Shown: positions 16,556 through 26,003, counted from the stretch's first letter. The stretch is DNA of 64,000 bases from Sedimenticola sp. (GCA_002869585.1 PKUO01000002.1:128556-192555); one strand, 5' to 3'. A program made the numbers and translations. The notes: a model not told the origin generated them from the letters alone.

Positions 16556-19021
16556 ATGAGTGCAGTGGGATCGATGCTGAAAAACTTGTTTGCCTGGAAA
16601 CCGGACCTTCAGCAGTTCGTAGATCCTCTGCATGTCAGCTCTGCCAGTCAGCTTGAATTCGGGCTGTTCAAAAAAGGCATCGATAACATTCACATCGATG
16701 TTCTGTTAAGCGCCGAGTTCAGGAACAGATCACAGATCCTGGTGCGCAAGATGCTGCTCCACAACGTGGCGGAAAACTACTGGGGTGAGCCGCCGCCACC
16801 GCCGGACAGCAAGGATGTTCAGGCGATGAAGGACAGCTATGCCGGGATCATGGAGATGGCGGTTGCCAACGCCAGCCAGAAGAGTCAACCCGAGCTGATT
16901 CAACTGCTGCAGCTATCGGTGGTGAAGTTTTTTTTGCAGTTGATCGACCGGGAGTTCACCCGGCTGCGTGAGCAGTTGCGCGGCGCAAAGGGTAAGGAGA
17001 GTCACGACTCGACCGGGAAGTCGGTGGAGGCCCATGACCGGCTGGTCATTCTCGCCAAGAATGAACCCGGCATCCGCTATAAGATCACCCGCAAACTGTT
17101 CCGCGAGATACTCTGGGTGGAGCGAACGCGCACCACCAAGCTGCGCAAATCGGTGTTGGGCGCCTCCTGGCAACTGCCCAAACAGCTCCTGTTCAACCCG
17201 ATGCTGCAGTTGCCCTCTCTCTGGGCGGACGCCGAGCTGATGAATCACTACACCCTGGTCTGCACCGCGAAGGACAACCAGGAGGTGTTCACCCAGGTGA
17301 ATCAGATTGTCATCGGGCTGTTTGCCGACTATCTGCCCAGCTGGTGCCAGCCCTTGCAGGATAATCCCCCTCCCCAGCCCAGTGATCTGCGGGATCTCGA
17401 CTCGACGACGATTTTTACCGAAGGCCTCACCCATGGCAGCGCGCTGGGCTTCAACCAGATCAGGCGTATGCTGGGCAACGCCCTGCAACAGGATGAGTAT
17501 CAGCAGGGGTTGATTTCCTGGCTGGACTCGCCCCAGAACATCGACCGTATCATCTATTCTATTCAGCCGCGCAGGCGCTGGAGTTTTGAGGGGAGTGACA
17601 ATATCTACACCTCCTCATGGGTGAGTGAGAAATGGCCGCGTTATTACCATCGCCTGTTGAAACAGATATTCAAGGCTTGCCGGGCCAGCAGGCTCGAGGC
17701 GGATATTCTGGCCTGCCAGGCGGCGCCGGGGGTCTACAAAGAGCTGCGCGAGCAGTTGCCGGTGCGCCTGATTTGCCAATACCTTGCCGGGCAGCTGAAG
17801 CGCAAGGACCTGCAACGCCGGTTGACCAGTTCCTCGGCGACCATACCCCATCAGCACATTCTCAAGATTCTCGATCAGAGTGTTGCCAGCCTAAACACCA
17901 TGCCGAGGCCGCGGCGCAGAAAACATCTGCTCGGTTTCCTGCATCAGTTCGCGCAATTTCGCCGGGATCTGAAACTGGCCTATCGCACCCACTTGGCAAT
18001 GAATCGAATCCGCTTGCTGGAGCGAAACGCAGAGGCCGACCTGTCGCGAAATAACGGGACACTGCATGAGTTTGTGCTGCGCAACGAACTACAACGCAAG
18101 CAGCATCAGATTCGCAATCACGTGATTCTCAAGGCGGATGTGCGTGGTTCGACCGAAATGACCAGTCTGCTCAAGCAGCGGGGGTTGAATCCGGCCACCC
18201 ACTTCAGCCTCAATTTCTTTGAGCCGATCAACGATCTGTTGCCGGTGTTCGGCGCCAAGAAGGTATTCGTCGAGGGCGATGCGGTTATTCTCAGCGTTTA
18301 TGAATACGAGGACACCCCCTTTCAATGGCTGTGCGTGGCCCACGCCTGTGGGCTGGCGAAGAACATCCTGCAGGTGGTCGATGCGCAGAATATCAAGAAC
18401 CGGAAATTCGGCCTGCCGAATCTGGAACTGGGTCTGGGCATCGCGTTTAACGATCAGTCGCCGGCCTTTCTTTACGACGAGGAGAGAGAGATCATGATCT
18501 CCCCGGCGATCAATCGCGCCGATCAACTCTCTTCCTGTTCGGCGATGCTCAAGCGCTCCAGCTTTGCCGCGAAACAGACCCGGGGTCTGGAGGTCTTCTC
18601 CCTTGATCCGGGAGAAGTGCATGACAAGGAGAGCGGCGACCGGCTGGTCAGGTACAACGTCAACGGTATCGAGCTGGATATCGGCGCCTTCTATAAATTG
18701 AAGTCGGAAGTGAGACTGAAAAAGATCGATACCCGTGGCGCACCCTATGCGAGCAGAGAGAGTAACTGGTACGCAGGACGCTATCCCGACATGCAGGGGC
18801 GAATGCACTGGTTGATCATCCGCGAGGCGATGGTCAAGGAGTGGCGCGAGGGCGCCCCGGTGGGCATTGATCAGGCCAGACGCTTCTACCAGGTGGTCAC
18901 GGATGAGGAGCTGATCCGGGATGTCAGAAGCCGTGCCGGAAGCAGTCGCAGCAAGCCGGTGCTACTTGATGATGAACCCGAGGCGAGCGAACAGGCTATA
19001 AAGCCTTTTTATTTTCACTGA
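16556..19021 (+). CDS. large orphan protein with class III nucleotidyl cyclase-like domain
   Basis: An 821-aa soluble protein. Residues about 1-515 are mainly helical and match nothing I recognise. Residues about 520-690 resemble a class III cyclase catalytic fold: ADVRGSTEMT holds the first metal Asp, VEGDAVIL the second, and GLGIAF followed by ISPAINRADQLSS corresponds to the strand and N-x3-R segment. The usual adenine-specifying Lys/Asp pair is not clear. A basic, variable C-terminus follows. There is no signal peptide or membrane helix. The ATG at 16556 is close to GGGG; an ATG at 16574 is possible. The last 26 bp overlap convergent slt. It could make a cyclic nucleotide or be a degenerate sensor. 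Confidence 0.6.
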   Translation: MSAVGSMLKNLFAWKPDLQQFVDPLHVSSASQLEFGLFKKGIDNIHIDVLLSAEFRNRSQILVRKMLLHNVAENYWGEPPPPPDSKDVQAMKDSYAGIMEMAVANASQKSQPELIQLLQLSVVKFFLQLIDREFTRLREQLRGAKGKESHDSTGKSVEAHDRLVILAKNEPGIRYKITRKLFREILWVERTRTTKLRKSVLGASWQLPKQLLFNPMLQLPSLWADAELMNHYTLVCTAKDNQEVFTQVNQIVIGLFADYLPSWCQPLQDNPPPQPSDLRDLDSTTIFTEGLTHGSALGFNQIRRMLGNALQQDEYQQGLISWLDSPQNIDRIIYSIQPRRRWSFEGSDNIYTSSWVSEKWPRYYHRLLKQIFKACRASRLEADILACQAAPGVYKELREQLPVRLICQYLAGQLKRKDLQRRLTSSSATIPHQHILKILDQSVASLNTMPRPRRRKHLLGFLHQFAQFRRDLKLAYRTHLAMNRIRLLERNAEADLSRNNGTLHEFVLRNELQRKQHQIRNHVILKADVRGSTEMTSLLKQRGLNPATHFSLNFFEPINDLLPVFGAKKVFVEGDAVILSVYEYEDTPFQWLCVAHACGLAKNILQVVDAQNIKNRKFGLPNLELGLGIAFNDQSPAFLYDEEREIMISPAINRADQLSSCSAMLKRSSFAAKQTRGLEVFSLDPGEVHDKESGDRLVRYNVNGIELDIGAFYKLKSEVRLKKIDTRGAPYASRESNWYAGRYPDMQGRMHWLIIREAMVKEWREGAPVGIDQARRFYQVVTDEELIRDVRSRAGSSRSKPVLLDDEPEASEQAIKPFYFH

Positions 19022-20987
19022 CCCTGGCGGTGGTGATCTTTTTCGGCAGTACCGGAGACATACGCAGGTTGAGCCGGGTCGGCGTCTTCCCCAGGCGTTG
19101 CTCATAGATCACTGCATAGCTCATCACCCGTTCGGTGTACTTGCGAGTCTCGTTGAAGGGGATGCTCTCCACCCAGCGGTCAGCGGACAGCTGCTGTTCG
19201 GGCAGCCAGGATTTCACCCGGTGCGGCCCGGCGTTATAGGCCGCGGTGGCAAGTACTTGATGATCACCCAGCTGATCCAGCACCTGGCGCAGATAGGCAG
19301 TGCCGAGGTTGATGTTGACCCGGGGCTTCAGCAGGTCTTTTTTAACCGGGCGCTTGTGTTTCAGGCGCTTGGCGACCGATTTGGCGGTGTTCGGCATCAG
19401 TTGCATCAAACCCAGGGCGCCGGCATGGGACTGGGCGTCATGACTGAAAGCGCTCTCCTGTCGGATCACGGCGAATACCCAGGCGTTGTCCAGTTGGCGA
19501 TTATTGGCGTGGCGGTCAACCTGCGCCTGGTGCCTGACCGGGAAGCGCAGTTCCAGATCCTCCCAGTAGTTTGTCTTTGCCAGGGTGAAAATCGCCTGAT
19601 CGTGCCAGTTCCAGGACTGGGCGATCTTCGCGGCCGCCTGCAACTGCTCATCACTCATTGGGCGGGTTGCCCGGTACCATTCGCGCCTGGCATCGAAGTA
19701 GCGGTCCAGGGCGATCAGCTCGCCAGCCCGTTGCAGTGCGGGTAGTGCGCTGGTAGAGGTCAGCAGTTGAGCGGATACCTGGAGGGGGGTGTCGTTCAGA
19801 TTGTAGTCGAGGCCGAGCCGGTCTGCGGCGAGAAAGCCGTGGTAACTGCGCTCCTTGGCCAGGTGTTGCAGAATTTCCTTAGACTCATCCTTTTGGCCCT
19901 GGGTGGCAAGGGCGTGGGCCTGCCAATAGCGCCAGCGCTCCTCGTTCCTGATCTCCGCCGGGCTGTTCTCTAACCAGCCAAGCAACGCTGGCCAGTCGCC
20001 TTCGGTCACTGCGAAGCGCAGGCGTCTCTCTATGAAGCTGAGATCCTTCGGATCGGGGGTGAAGGCGGCCAGTCGGCTGGCCGCCAGGGGGTGATCGGCA
20101 TACAGCAGTCTGAGCGCCAGGTAACGCTCCACCTGATAGCGTTGCTGCTCGGAAAACCAGGTCTTACCCTTCTGTTTTTTCCAGATGGCCAGGGCCTGTT
20201 CGATATCGCTGCGTGCCAGACGCTTCAGGCCATGGATCCATATTTTCCGGCTGTCAACGGGCTTATCCGCGCTTTTTTTCTGGTTCAGCGAGACGGCGGG
20301 TTGGTTGTGAATCTTGATCCAGTATTCATACCACTGTTTGTTTTTCGTATTCAGAAAGCGGCTCAGATAGCGGGCAAGGGAGAGATTGCCGGCTTCCATG
20401 GCCAGTTCCAGGCGCTGCCAGGTGAGCGTTTGGGTCAGCTTCCCCGCCTGCCGCCAGGCATCGAACACCGGGTCGCAGGCGTCCGGTTGCGATTTGCCGG
20501 TCAGCCAGAGTGCAGGTGCTGCGTCGAATGCCTGTTGCCGTTCGCCGGTCTCGATCAAGGCCTGCAGGTAGTGGCACTTGAGCTTGCTGCTGCTCCTGGG
20601 TTTATAGAAGGCGCGATAGGCCCACCACTGCTTTTTTCGCGCGAGCTCACTCAGCCATTTTGAACGGAACAGGGGCGCCAGTGGCGTATCGCTGTAGCGG
20701 GTCAGAAAATCTTCCGCCTGGCTGCTGTTCAAGCTGGAAATGTTTTCGCTGAGTTCGTCATGGATCAGGTAGGGCAGCAAGGGATAATCAGCAAGCTGCG
20801 CCTTGAGTTTGCTGTAGCCTTGTTGATCACCATCCGACAGCGCTTTCTCAGCCTCCAGAAAGCGTTGCCGCTGTTCATCCCGGGCGAGTGGTTGTATCGT
20901 TGGCAGGGCGGTCGTTGCAGCAAAAAAGAGCGCGCCGAAAAGCACCCATCCTGCGGCTTTTTTATTGAGGTATCCGTTGATATTCAC
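18996..20987 (-). CDS. slt: soluble lytic murein transglycosylase (Slt70 family)
   Basis: A 663-aa periplasmic enzyme that cleaves peptidoglycan glycan strands to 1,6-anhydro-muropeptides. The N-terminal signal segment (GWVLFGALFFAATTALP) is followed by a long alpha-helical U-domain of repeats. The C-terminal catalytic domain, from about residue 500, has VIRQESAF with the catalytic Glu, then SHAGALGLMQLMPNTA and TAAYNAGPHRV. The length is close to E. coli Slt70 (about 645). The start is a GTG with no clear ribosome-binding site; it could be a few codons further in. It runs convergent to the 821-aa gene with a 26-bp overlap. Confidence 0.93.
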   Translation of the reverse strand: MNINGYLNKKAAGWVLFGALFFAATTALPTIQPLARDEQRQRFLEAEKALSDGDQQGYSKLKAQLADYPLLPYLIHDELSENISSLNSSQAEDFLTRYSDTPLAPLFRSKWLSELARKKQWWAYRAFYKPRSSSKLKCHYLQALIETGERQQAFDAAPALWLTGKSQPDACDPVFDAWRQAGKLTQTLTWQRLELAMEAGNLSLARYLSRFLNTKNKQWYEYWIKIHNQPAVSLNQKKSADKPVDSRKIWIHGLKRLARSDIEQALAIWKKQKGKTWFSEQQRYQVERYLALRLLYADHPLAASRLAAFTPDPKDLSFIERRLRFAVTEGDWPALLGWLENSPAEIRNEERWRYWQAHALATQGQKDESKEILQHLAKERSYHGFLAADRLGLDYNLNDTPLQVSAQLLTSTSALPALQRAGELIALDRYFDARREWYRATRPMSDEQLQAAAKIAQSWNWHDQAIFTLAKTNYWEDLELRFPVRHQAQVDRHANNRQLDNAWVFAVIRQESAFSHDAQSHAGALGLMQLMPNTAKSVAKRLKHKRPVKKDLLKPRVNINLGTAYLRQVLDQLGDHQVLATAAYNAGPHRVKSWLPEQQLSADRWVESIPFNETRKYTERVMSYAVIYEQRLGKTPTRLNLRMSPVLPKKITTARVSENKKAL

Positions 20988-21189
20988 AGCTGATTTTAAT
21001 TACTGAGGCGGTATTGTTCAGTTCCTTTAACACAGCTTAGAGCGCCGCTATTCAGAGATCAAGCGGGGAATCTCTAATCTGTGAAGAGTGGCTTGTGAGC
21101 GTTTTTTACCGGTATTCAACCGGCCAAAGCTAAATTTGGCATGGAATACGGGGTTGTTAGTTGTCCGGGATTTGGGGATGATGTGCGCC

Positions 21190-22020
21190 ATGAATAGCAA
21201 TGCCACAAGCCCACTTCCGGAAATTGACAGCAACCTGCTGCAGACCCTGGTGGTGGATGTGGCCTTGGCGGTGCTGGCTGGCGATGAGAAGTGCCAGGTC
21301 AGCCATAAATCCGACGGCTCCTGGGTAACCCAGGTGGATATTGCGTTGCAAAAAGAGCTGCACGCGGTTTTGTGTCGGCACTGGCCGGATATCCCCCTGC
21401 TGGGCGAAGAGATGGATCTGCCGAATCAGCGCCGGGTGATGTCCAGCGAGGCCTTCTGGTGCCTGGACCCGCTGGATGGGACAACCAACTTTGTCAGTGG
21501 CATCCCCTTTTTTGCGATTTCGCTGGCGCTGGTGAGGAATGGCGAGGTGGTCTGCGCCGTGGTCTATGACCCATCCCACCGGGAGTGTTTTCGGGCGGAT
21601 ATCGGCAGGGGGGCATGGCTCAATGACCAGCCGCTGACGCTGCCATTTCAGGGCAGCGAGCTGGCGCAATGCGTTGCCCTGGTCGATTTCAAACGCCTGC
21701 CCAGACACTTGGTGGAGCGGATTGCTGAACGCTCCCCCTATCGTTCGCAACGCAGCCTGGGCTCGGTGGCGCTGGAGTGGTGCTGGCTGGCGGCGGGGCG
21801 TGCGCAACTCTATTTGCACGGCGCCCAGCGAATCTGGGACTATGCGGCAGGCCTGCTGATTTTCAAGGAATCAGGTGGCTGCGGCTGCATCATGGACCTG
21901 GTGAGCGGTGACTGCCTGGGTATAGATCGGGAGATTGAGGCACGGGCCGCGATTGGCGCCAGTGAGCAGGCGTTGCTGCAACAGTGGAAGGATTGGCTGT
22001 ATGCCGCTGACCCTGACTGA
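21190..22020 (+). CDS. inositol monophosphatase family protein
   Basis: A magnesium-dependent, lithium-sensitive-type sugar phosphatase of about 276 aa. Motifs are SHKSDGSWVTQVD, GEEMD (metal Glu), the DPLDGTTNFVSGIP signature carrying the metal aspartates, and the C-terminal IWDYAAGLL. SuhB, CysQ and histidinol phosphatases share this fold, so the substrate (inositol phosphate, PAP or another sugar phosphate) is undecided. Three in-frame ATGs lie within 12 nt; I prefer the one at 21190 with GGGGATG upstream. The next gene begins 20 nt before its stop, so the two are likely co-translated. Confidence 0.87.
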   Translation: MNSNATSPLPEIDSNLLQTLVVDVALAVLAGDEKCQVSHKSDGSWVTQVDIALQKELHAVLCRHWPDIPLLGEEMDLPNQRRVMSSEAFWCLDPLDGTTNFVSGIPFFAISLALVRNGEVVCAVVYDPSHRECFRADIGRGAWLNDQPLTLPFQGSELAQCVALVDFKRLPRHLVERIAERSPYRSQRSLGSVALEWCWLAAGRAQLYLHGAQRIWDYAAGLLIFKESGGCGCIMDLVSGDCLGIDREIEARAAIGASEQALLQQWKDWLYAADPD

Positions 22021-22513
22021 GTGGCTGCGTAAACTGCAACTCGGCTCTGCGCAACGGCGTCTGGAATGGTATCCCCCTTTTCGCAGCATGCGCATCAAGG
22101 TGCTGGAACTCGAACATGAAGGGCGCTCAACGCGGATCCTGCTGCCATTGAACCGCCGCAACCGCAATCCCGGTGGTAGTATGTTCGGGGGCTGCATGGC
22201 GTCGTTGGCTGATCCTATACCTGCGCTGGTGTGTGCCCGAATCTTTCCCGGGTATGCGGTCTGGACTCGCGCACTGAGCCTGGATTTCCGACACGAGGCA
22301 AGAGGGGATCTGGAGTTGCGCTTCCAGCTTGAGCTGGAGCAGGAGGGGCAGATAGGCTCCGATCTGTTGGAAAAAGGCAGGGCCAGCCCCAGATTCGAGT
22401 ATGGCTTCTATCAAACCGATGGGCGGCTTTGCGCCCTGATCAAGAATACAGTCGCCATTCGATCGTTTGGTGAAAATAGGCGCGGTGATGCGTTACGCAG
22501 GCCGGGAAAATAG
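22001..22513 (+). CDS. DUF4442 hotdog-fold protein, thioesterase-like
   Basis: A 170-aa protein with the pattern of the DUF4442/YiiD C-terminal type of hotdog fold. NRRNRNPGGSMFGGCMASLAD near residue 47 lies where the central helix of hotdog thioesterases is expected, followed by beta strands (WTRALSLDFRHEARGDLELRFQ). Members are predicted acyl-CoA thioesterases but few are characterised. The ATG at 22001 lies inside the 3' end of the phosphatase gene (20-nt overlap in another frame), which indicates translational coupling. Confidence 0.75.
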   Translation: MPLTLTEWLRKLQLGSAQRRLEWYPPFRSMRIKVLELEHEGRSTRILLPLNRRNRNPGGSMFGGCMASLADPIPALVCARIFPGYAVWTRALSLDFRHEARGDLELRFQLELEQEGQIGSDLLEKGRASPRFEYGFYQTDGRLCALIKNTVAIRSFGENRRGDALRRPGK

Positions 22514-22548
22514 AGTAACAAGCCGGGCTGCCGGTGGGAGGTAATCCA

Positions 22549-23001
22549 ATGAGTGAACAAGACGGTTTTGACATGGAGATGAGCAGCGGCATCGCTGCCT
22601 TTGAATCGAAGCATTTTGCCAATGCAACCAAGATTCTCTCTCCCCTGGCGGATCAGGGTAACGTGGAGGCACAGTATCGCATGGCGATCATGGCCCAGAA
22701 TGGCCTGGGGATGACGGTCAATGAACTGCTCGCCTATAAATATATGAAGTCCGCCGCAGAAGCGGGGATGGCCATTGCCCAGCATGGCCTGGGATTCATG
22801 TATCTCGAGGGGGAGTGTGTCGATAAGAATCCCGCCAAGGCCATCGAATGGTTTACCAAGGCGGCCGAGCAGGGTCTGGCCGGCTCCCAGTGCACCCTGG
22901 CGATGCTCTATGAAGAGGGTAAAGGTGTCGAGAAGAATCTTGACGAGGCGAAAAAATGGTATGCCATGGCCGGGTTCGATGAGAAGAGCGGGGCGGTCTG
23001 A
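22549..23001 (+). CDS. Sel1-repeat (SLR/TPR-like) protein
   Basis: A 150-aa cytoplasmic protein made mostly of Sel1-like repeats, about 36 residues each. The repeats read DQGNVEAQYRMAIMAQNGLG, EAGMAIAQHGLGFMYLEGE and EQGLAGSQCTLAMLYEEGKG. Such repeats form alpha-solenoid protein-binding scaffolds. A strong GGGAGG ends 8 nt before the ATG at 22549. There is no signal peptide. The partner is unknown; the gene is in line with the DUF4442 gene before it and the membrane protein after it. Confidence 0.88.
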   Translation: MSEQDGFDMEMSSGIAAFESKHFANATKILSPLADQGNVEAQYRMAIMAQNGLGMTVNELLAYKYMKSAAEAGMAIAQHGLGFMYLEGECVDKNPAKAIEWFTKAAEQGLAGSQCTLAMLYEEGKGVEKNLDEAKKWYAMAGFDEKSGAV

Positions 23002-23035
23002 GGCCGGATCGCCGCCTGCGACATATTTGTAGCTC

Positions 23036-24022
23036 ATGACGCTGAATCGCGATAGCCAGTTTCCCGAGCGGCGCTCAGTGATCAGGGGCGAGGCGGTACA
23101 GCAGGCCGCTTCACCTGCGTCAGCGCCGGTTCGGGTTGCAGCAAAAGCCGCCAGCGCGCGCCTGCGCAAACCGCTGTTGCCGGTGGTGTGGGTGTTTTTC
23201 CTGATCACGCTGATAAGTGGCAGTCTGCCCTATCTCGAGGAGGCGTTCGAAGCTGTCAGCGGCTATTTCACCGCCGAACAACCACCCCCCGCAAAACCCA
23301 CAGGTATCAGCCCACGAACTCCCGCGGAGTTGTCTGCGGGCATTGAGAAGACCGAACCGAAGCCGGCAGTGCAACCGGTTGAAGTTGTCGATTCCAAGGG
23401 GGATCTCAATATCTCCATTGCGAGTGCTTTCCGGCCGGTGGGCTTTGTGGTTCCGGCCCGCTCGCACAAACTGCCGCTGGCGGATAGCCCGGATCGGCTC
23501 TACAAACGTCTGCCCAGATTTAGTGGCACGGGCCAGAAGTACGGCGCGGTTCGGCTGATGAGCGGACAGGAGTATCGTTTCGCGCTGGATATGCTGGATG
23601 AGGGCTTTCAGCTCTATCTGGACAGTAACCGCAATGGCGATCTGACCGATGATGGCGCACCGCTTGGTAATGCTGGCACGGGCCTGTTTGCCAACAAACT
23701 GCAGTTTCCACTCTCCAGGGTGACCGGCATAGCGCAGTTGTCGGGCGATTACGAACTCTGGGTTTTTACCAACAATCAAAGTTGGAGCGAGAACAGCCTA
23801 CGCGCCTATGCCAGGACCCAGTTGTCGGGGCAGTTGAAGTTGGGTGGAAATACCTACCGCGCCTATCTGGCGGACAACCATCTTCTGGATGGCGATTTCA
23901 CCAACGACGGGATAGGGATAGACCTCAATGGCGACGGGAAAATCGAATCCCTGGAATATCTGCCCCCGGGAGGGCAGATCAAGGTGGGTGACAGAACCTA
24001 CCGGGTGAAGATCACCCGCTGA
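23036..24022 (+). CDS. membrane-anchored protein with EF-hand/dockerin-like motifs
   Basis: I do not recognise a named family for this 328-aa protein. It has a basic cytoplasmic N-terminus, one transmembrane segment near residues 43-64 (PVVWVFFLITLISGSLPYL), a proline-rich spacer and a periplasmic domain. The domain carries two calcium-loop-like motifs: DSNRNGDLTDDG near residue 200 and DLNGDGKIESLEY near residue 300, both fitting DxDxDG-type loops. That suggests calcium-stabilised beta structure outside the inner membrane. It follows the Sel1 gene by 34 bp and is convergent with aroG (14-bp gap). Confidence 0.65.
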   Translation: MTLNRDSQFPERRSVIRGEAVQQAASPASAPVRVAAKAASARLRKPLLPVVWVFFLITLISGSLPYLEEAFEAVSGYFTAEQPPPAKPTGISPRTPAELSAGIEKTEPKPAVQPVEVVDSKGDLNISIASAFRPVGFVVPARSHKLPLADSPDRLYKRLPRFSGTGQKYGAVRLMSGQEYRFALDMLDEGFQLYLDSNRNGDLTDDGAPLGNAGTGLFANKLQFPLSRVTGIAQLSGDYELWVFTNNQSWSENSLRAYARTQLSGQLKLGGNTYRAYLADNHLLDGDFTNDGIGIDLNGDGKIESLEYLPPGGQIKVGDRTYRVKITR

Positions 24023-24036
24023 CAGGTCGTTGCCGC

Positions 24037-25098
24037 TCAGCCCCCGCGACGCTGTCTTACCGCTGCGGCCAACTCATGGAGCAGAGGCGCGCTGTCTTCC
24101 CAGCTGATGCAGGCATCGGTGATGCTTTGCCCGTAGACCAGCTCCTGGTCGGCGCGCCAGTCCTGACGACCAGCGACCAGAAAACTTTCGATCATGGCAC
24201 CCATGATGCGCTGATCACCCCGGGCGATTTGTCCGGCCACATCCCGTCCGACATCGACCTGTTTCTGGTGACGCTTGCGTGAATTGGCGTGGCTGAAGTC
24301 GATCATCATCCGGGGTTTGAAACCGGCGTTCTCCATCTCCTCGGCGGCGATGTTGATGCTCTCGGTATCGTAGTTGGGTCGTGTGCCACCACGCAGGATG
24401 ACATGGCAGTCGTCGTTGCCGCCGGTCGAGAAAATGGCGGAAAAGCCATCTTTGGTGACCGAGAGAAAGTGATGGGGCTGAGATGCGGAACGTATCGCGT
24501 CCAGGGCGATTTTCAGGGTGCCGTTGGTGCCGTTCTTGAACCCCACCGGACAGGAGAGGCCGGATGCCAGTTCACGGTGGCCCTGGCTTTCTGTGGTGCG
24601 TGCGCCAATCGCCCCCCAGCTGATCAGATCGGCGATGTACTGGGGGCTGATCAGGTCGAGAAATTCCGTGCCTGCGGGAAGTCCCATGTTGTTCAGATCC
24701 AGCAACAGCTGCCGCGCCAGTTTCAGGCCCTTGTTGATATGGAAGGTGCCGTCCAGATCGGGGTCGTTGATCAGTCCCTTCCAGCCCACCGTGGTGCGCG
24801 GCTTTTCAAAATAGACCCGCATCACAATCAACAGGTCATCCTTGAGCGCCTGCTGCAGTTCGCACAGCTTTTTGGCGTAATCCCGCGCGGCATTGGGGTC
24901 GTGTACCGAACAGGGGCCGATTATCACCAGCAGCCGGTCGTCCTCCTCATGCAGGATGCGGTGTATTGCCTGACGCGTCTCCGAAACAGTGGCCGCTGCC
25001 CTGTCGGTCATGGGGAACTCCGCGACCAGGTTGGCGGGTGACACCAGCTCCTTGATGGCACGAATTCTAAGGTCGTCGGTTTGTGGGCGTGTGCTCAT
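24037..25098 (-). CDS. aroG: 3-deoxy-7-phosphoheptulonate synthase, class I (AroG/F/H type)
   Basis: DAHP synthase condenses phosphoenolpyruvate and erythrose-4-phosphate in the first step of the shikimate pathway. The 353-aa protein aligns well with E. coli AroG: DDLRIRAIKEL at the start, IIGPCSVHDP with the metal-binding Cys near residue 62, YFEKPRTTVGWKGL, GARTTESQGHRELASGL, GFKNGTNGT, DFSHANSRKRHQKQ and YGQSITDACI. The aromatic amino acid that inhibits it cannot be told safely from sequence. The ribosome-binding site is weak. It is a single gene convergent with the preceding hypothetical gene. Confidence 0.94.
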   Translation of the reverse strand: MSTRPQTDDLRIRAIKELVSPANLVAEFPMTDRAAATVSETRQAIHRILHEEDDRLLVIIGPCSVHDPNAARDYAKKLCELQQALKDDLLIVMRVYFEKPRTTVGWKGLINDPDLDGTFHINKGLKLARQLLLDLNNMGLPAGTEFLDLISPQYIADLISWGAIGARTTESQGHRELASGLSCPVGFKNGTNGTLKIALDAIRSASQPHHFLSVTKDGFSAIFSTGGNDDCHVILRGGTRPNYDTESINIAAEEMENAGFKPRMMIDFSHANSRKRHQKQVDVGRDVAGQIARGDQRIMGAMIESFLVAGRQDWRADQELVYGQSITDACISWEDSAPLLHELAAAVRQRRGG

Positions 25099-25229
25099 GG
25101 GTTTTGCTGCCGGCTATGGAAAACAGAGGATTGTATAGTGCTTAAAGCTGTGGCAACAAGGCAGATGTCGTTTTCTGTCTGCGCTGATCTGCTAAGCTGG
25201 ATAGAGACTCGGTCAAAGGGGAGAGGAAT

Positions 25230-25904
25230 ATGGCGGACCTGACATTGATTATCGGCAACTGCAACTACTCATCCTGGTCGTTGCGCCCCTGGCTGTTCTT
25301 GCGCCAGCATGCGATCCCTTTTGCCGAGCAGCGAATAACCCTGTCAACCGCCTCGACCCATGAGCAACTGGCGGGCTATTTTTCCGGACAGAAGGTTCCG
25401 GTGCTGATCGATGGCGATCGGGAGGTGTGGGACTCTCTGGCGATACTTGAATACCTGGCGGAATCCTATCCTGAACTGCAGGGCTGGCCCGCAGACAAGG
25501 CCGCCCGGGCCGTGGCCCGTTCAGTCAGCGCCGAGATGCATTCGAGTTTTCCAGCGGTGCGCAACGAACTGCCGATGAACTGTCGGCGCCGTTTCCCAGG
25601 CTACAGATACAGTCCGGAGGCGCAGCAGGATATCGATCGGATCAGTGAACTTTGGCGCTACTGCCGGGAAGGTTTTGGCAAGAATGGTCCCTGGCTGTTT
25701 GGCGATTTCAGTGTCGCCGATTGTATGTATGCGCCGGTGGTGATCCGCTTTGTCGGCTATGAGGTGACACTCGACCCTGTAGCCCAGGCCTATGTGGAAC
25801 ACGCCTATCGGTCAGCCGCGCTGCAGGCCTGGGTGGAGAAGGGCAAGGCGGAGTCCGAAGTGATCGAGGACGATGAGGCCGACTGGGAAAGTCAGCCTAT
25901 ATGA
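25230..25904 (+). CDS. glutathione S-transferase family protein
   Basis: A 224-aa cytosolic GST-like protein. The N-terminal thioredoxin-fold domain has GNCNYSSWSLRPWLFLRQ, with the serine expected to activate the thiolate, then GQKVPVLIDGD and the DSLAILEYLAE glutathione-binding motif (cis-Pro in VPVL). The C-terminal helical domain includes FSVADCMYAPVV near residue 160, the usual N-capping box. The substrate is unknown. A GGGGAGAGG ribosome-binding site precedes the ATG. Monocistronic. Confidence 0.9.
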   Translation: MADLTLIIGNCNYSSWSLRPWLFLRQHAIPFAEQRITLSTASTHEQLAGYFSGQKVPVLIDGDREVWDSLAILEYLAESYPELQGWPADKAARAVARSVSAEMHSSFPAVRNELPMNCRRRFPGYRYSPEAQQDIDRISELWRYCREGFGKNGPWLFGDFSVADCMYAPVVIRFVGYEVTLDPVAQAYVEHAYRSAALQAWVEKGKAESEVIEDDEADWESQPI

Positions 25905-25910
25905 GGGGTC

Positions 25911-26003
25911 TGTCGCGGCTGAAGCCCCTCCCGCAGGGATTGGTCAGGATCTCATTGTAGAAGCGCAGTAATGCGCGAAAATATCGTGGCTAAGCCCTCT
26001 TCC
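25911..26003. repeat. cluster of REP-like palindromic elements
   Basis: Three degenerate short palindromic units lie in the 166-bp gap between the GST gene and the Mla operon. On the minus strand 25911-25935 reads GAGGGGCTTCAGCCGCGACA, a relative of the widespread GTAGGAGCGGCTTCAGCCGC repeats. 25956-25979 on the plus strand has GTAGAAGCGCAGTAATGCGC with a perfect GCGCA/TGCGC stem. 25981-26003 is again a minus-strand copy. The arrangement, with alternating orientation, resembles a REPIN. The number of genomic copies is not known from here. Confidence 0.55.
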
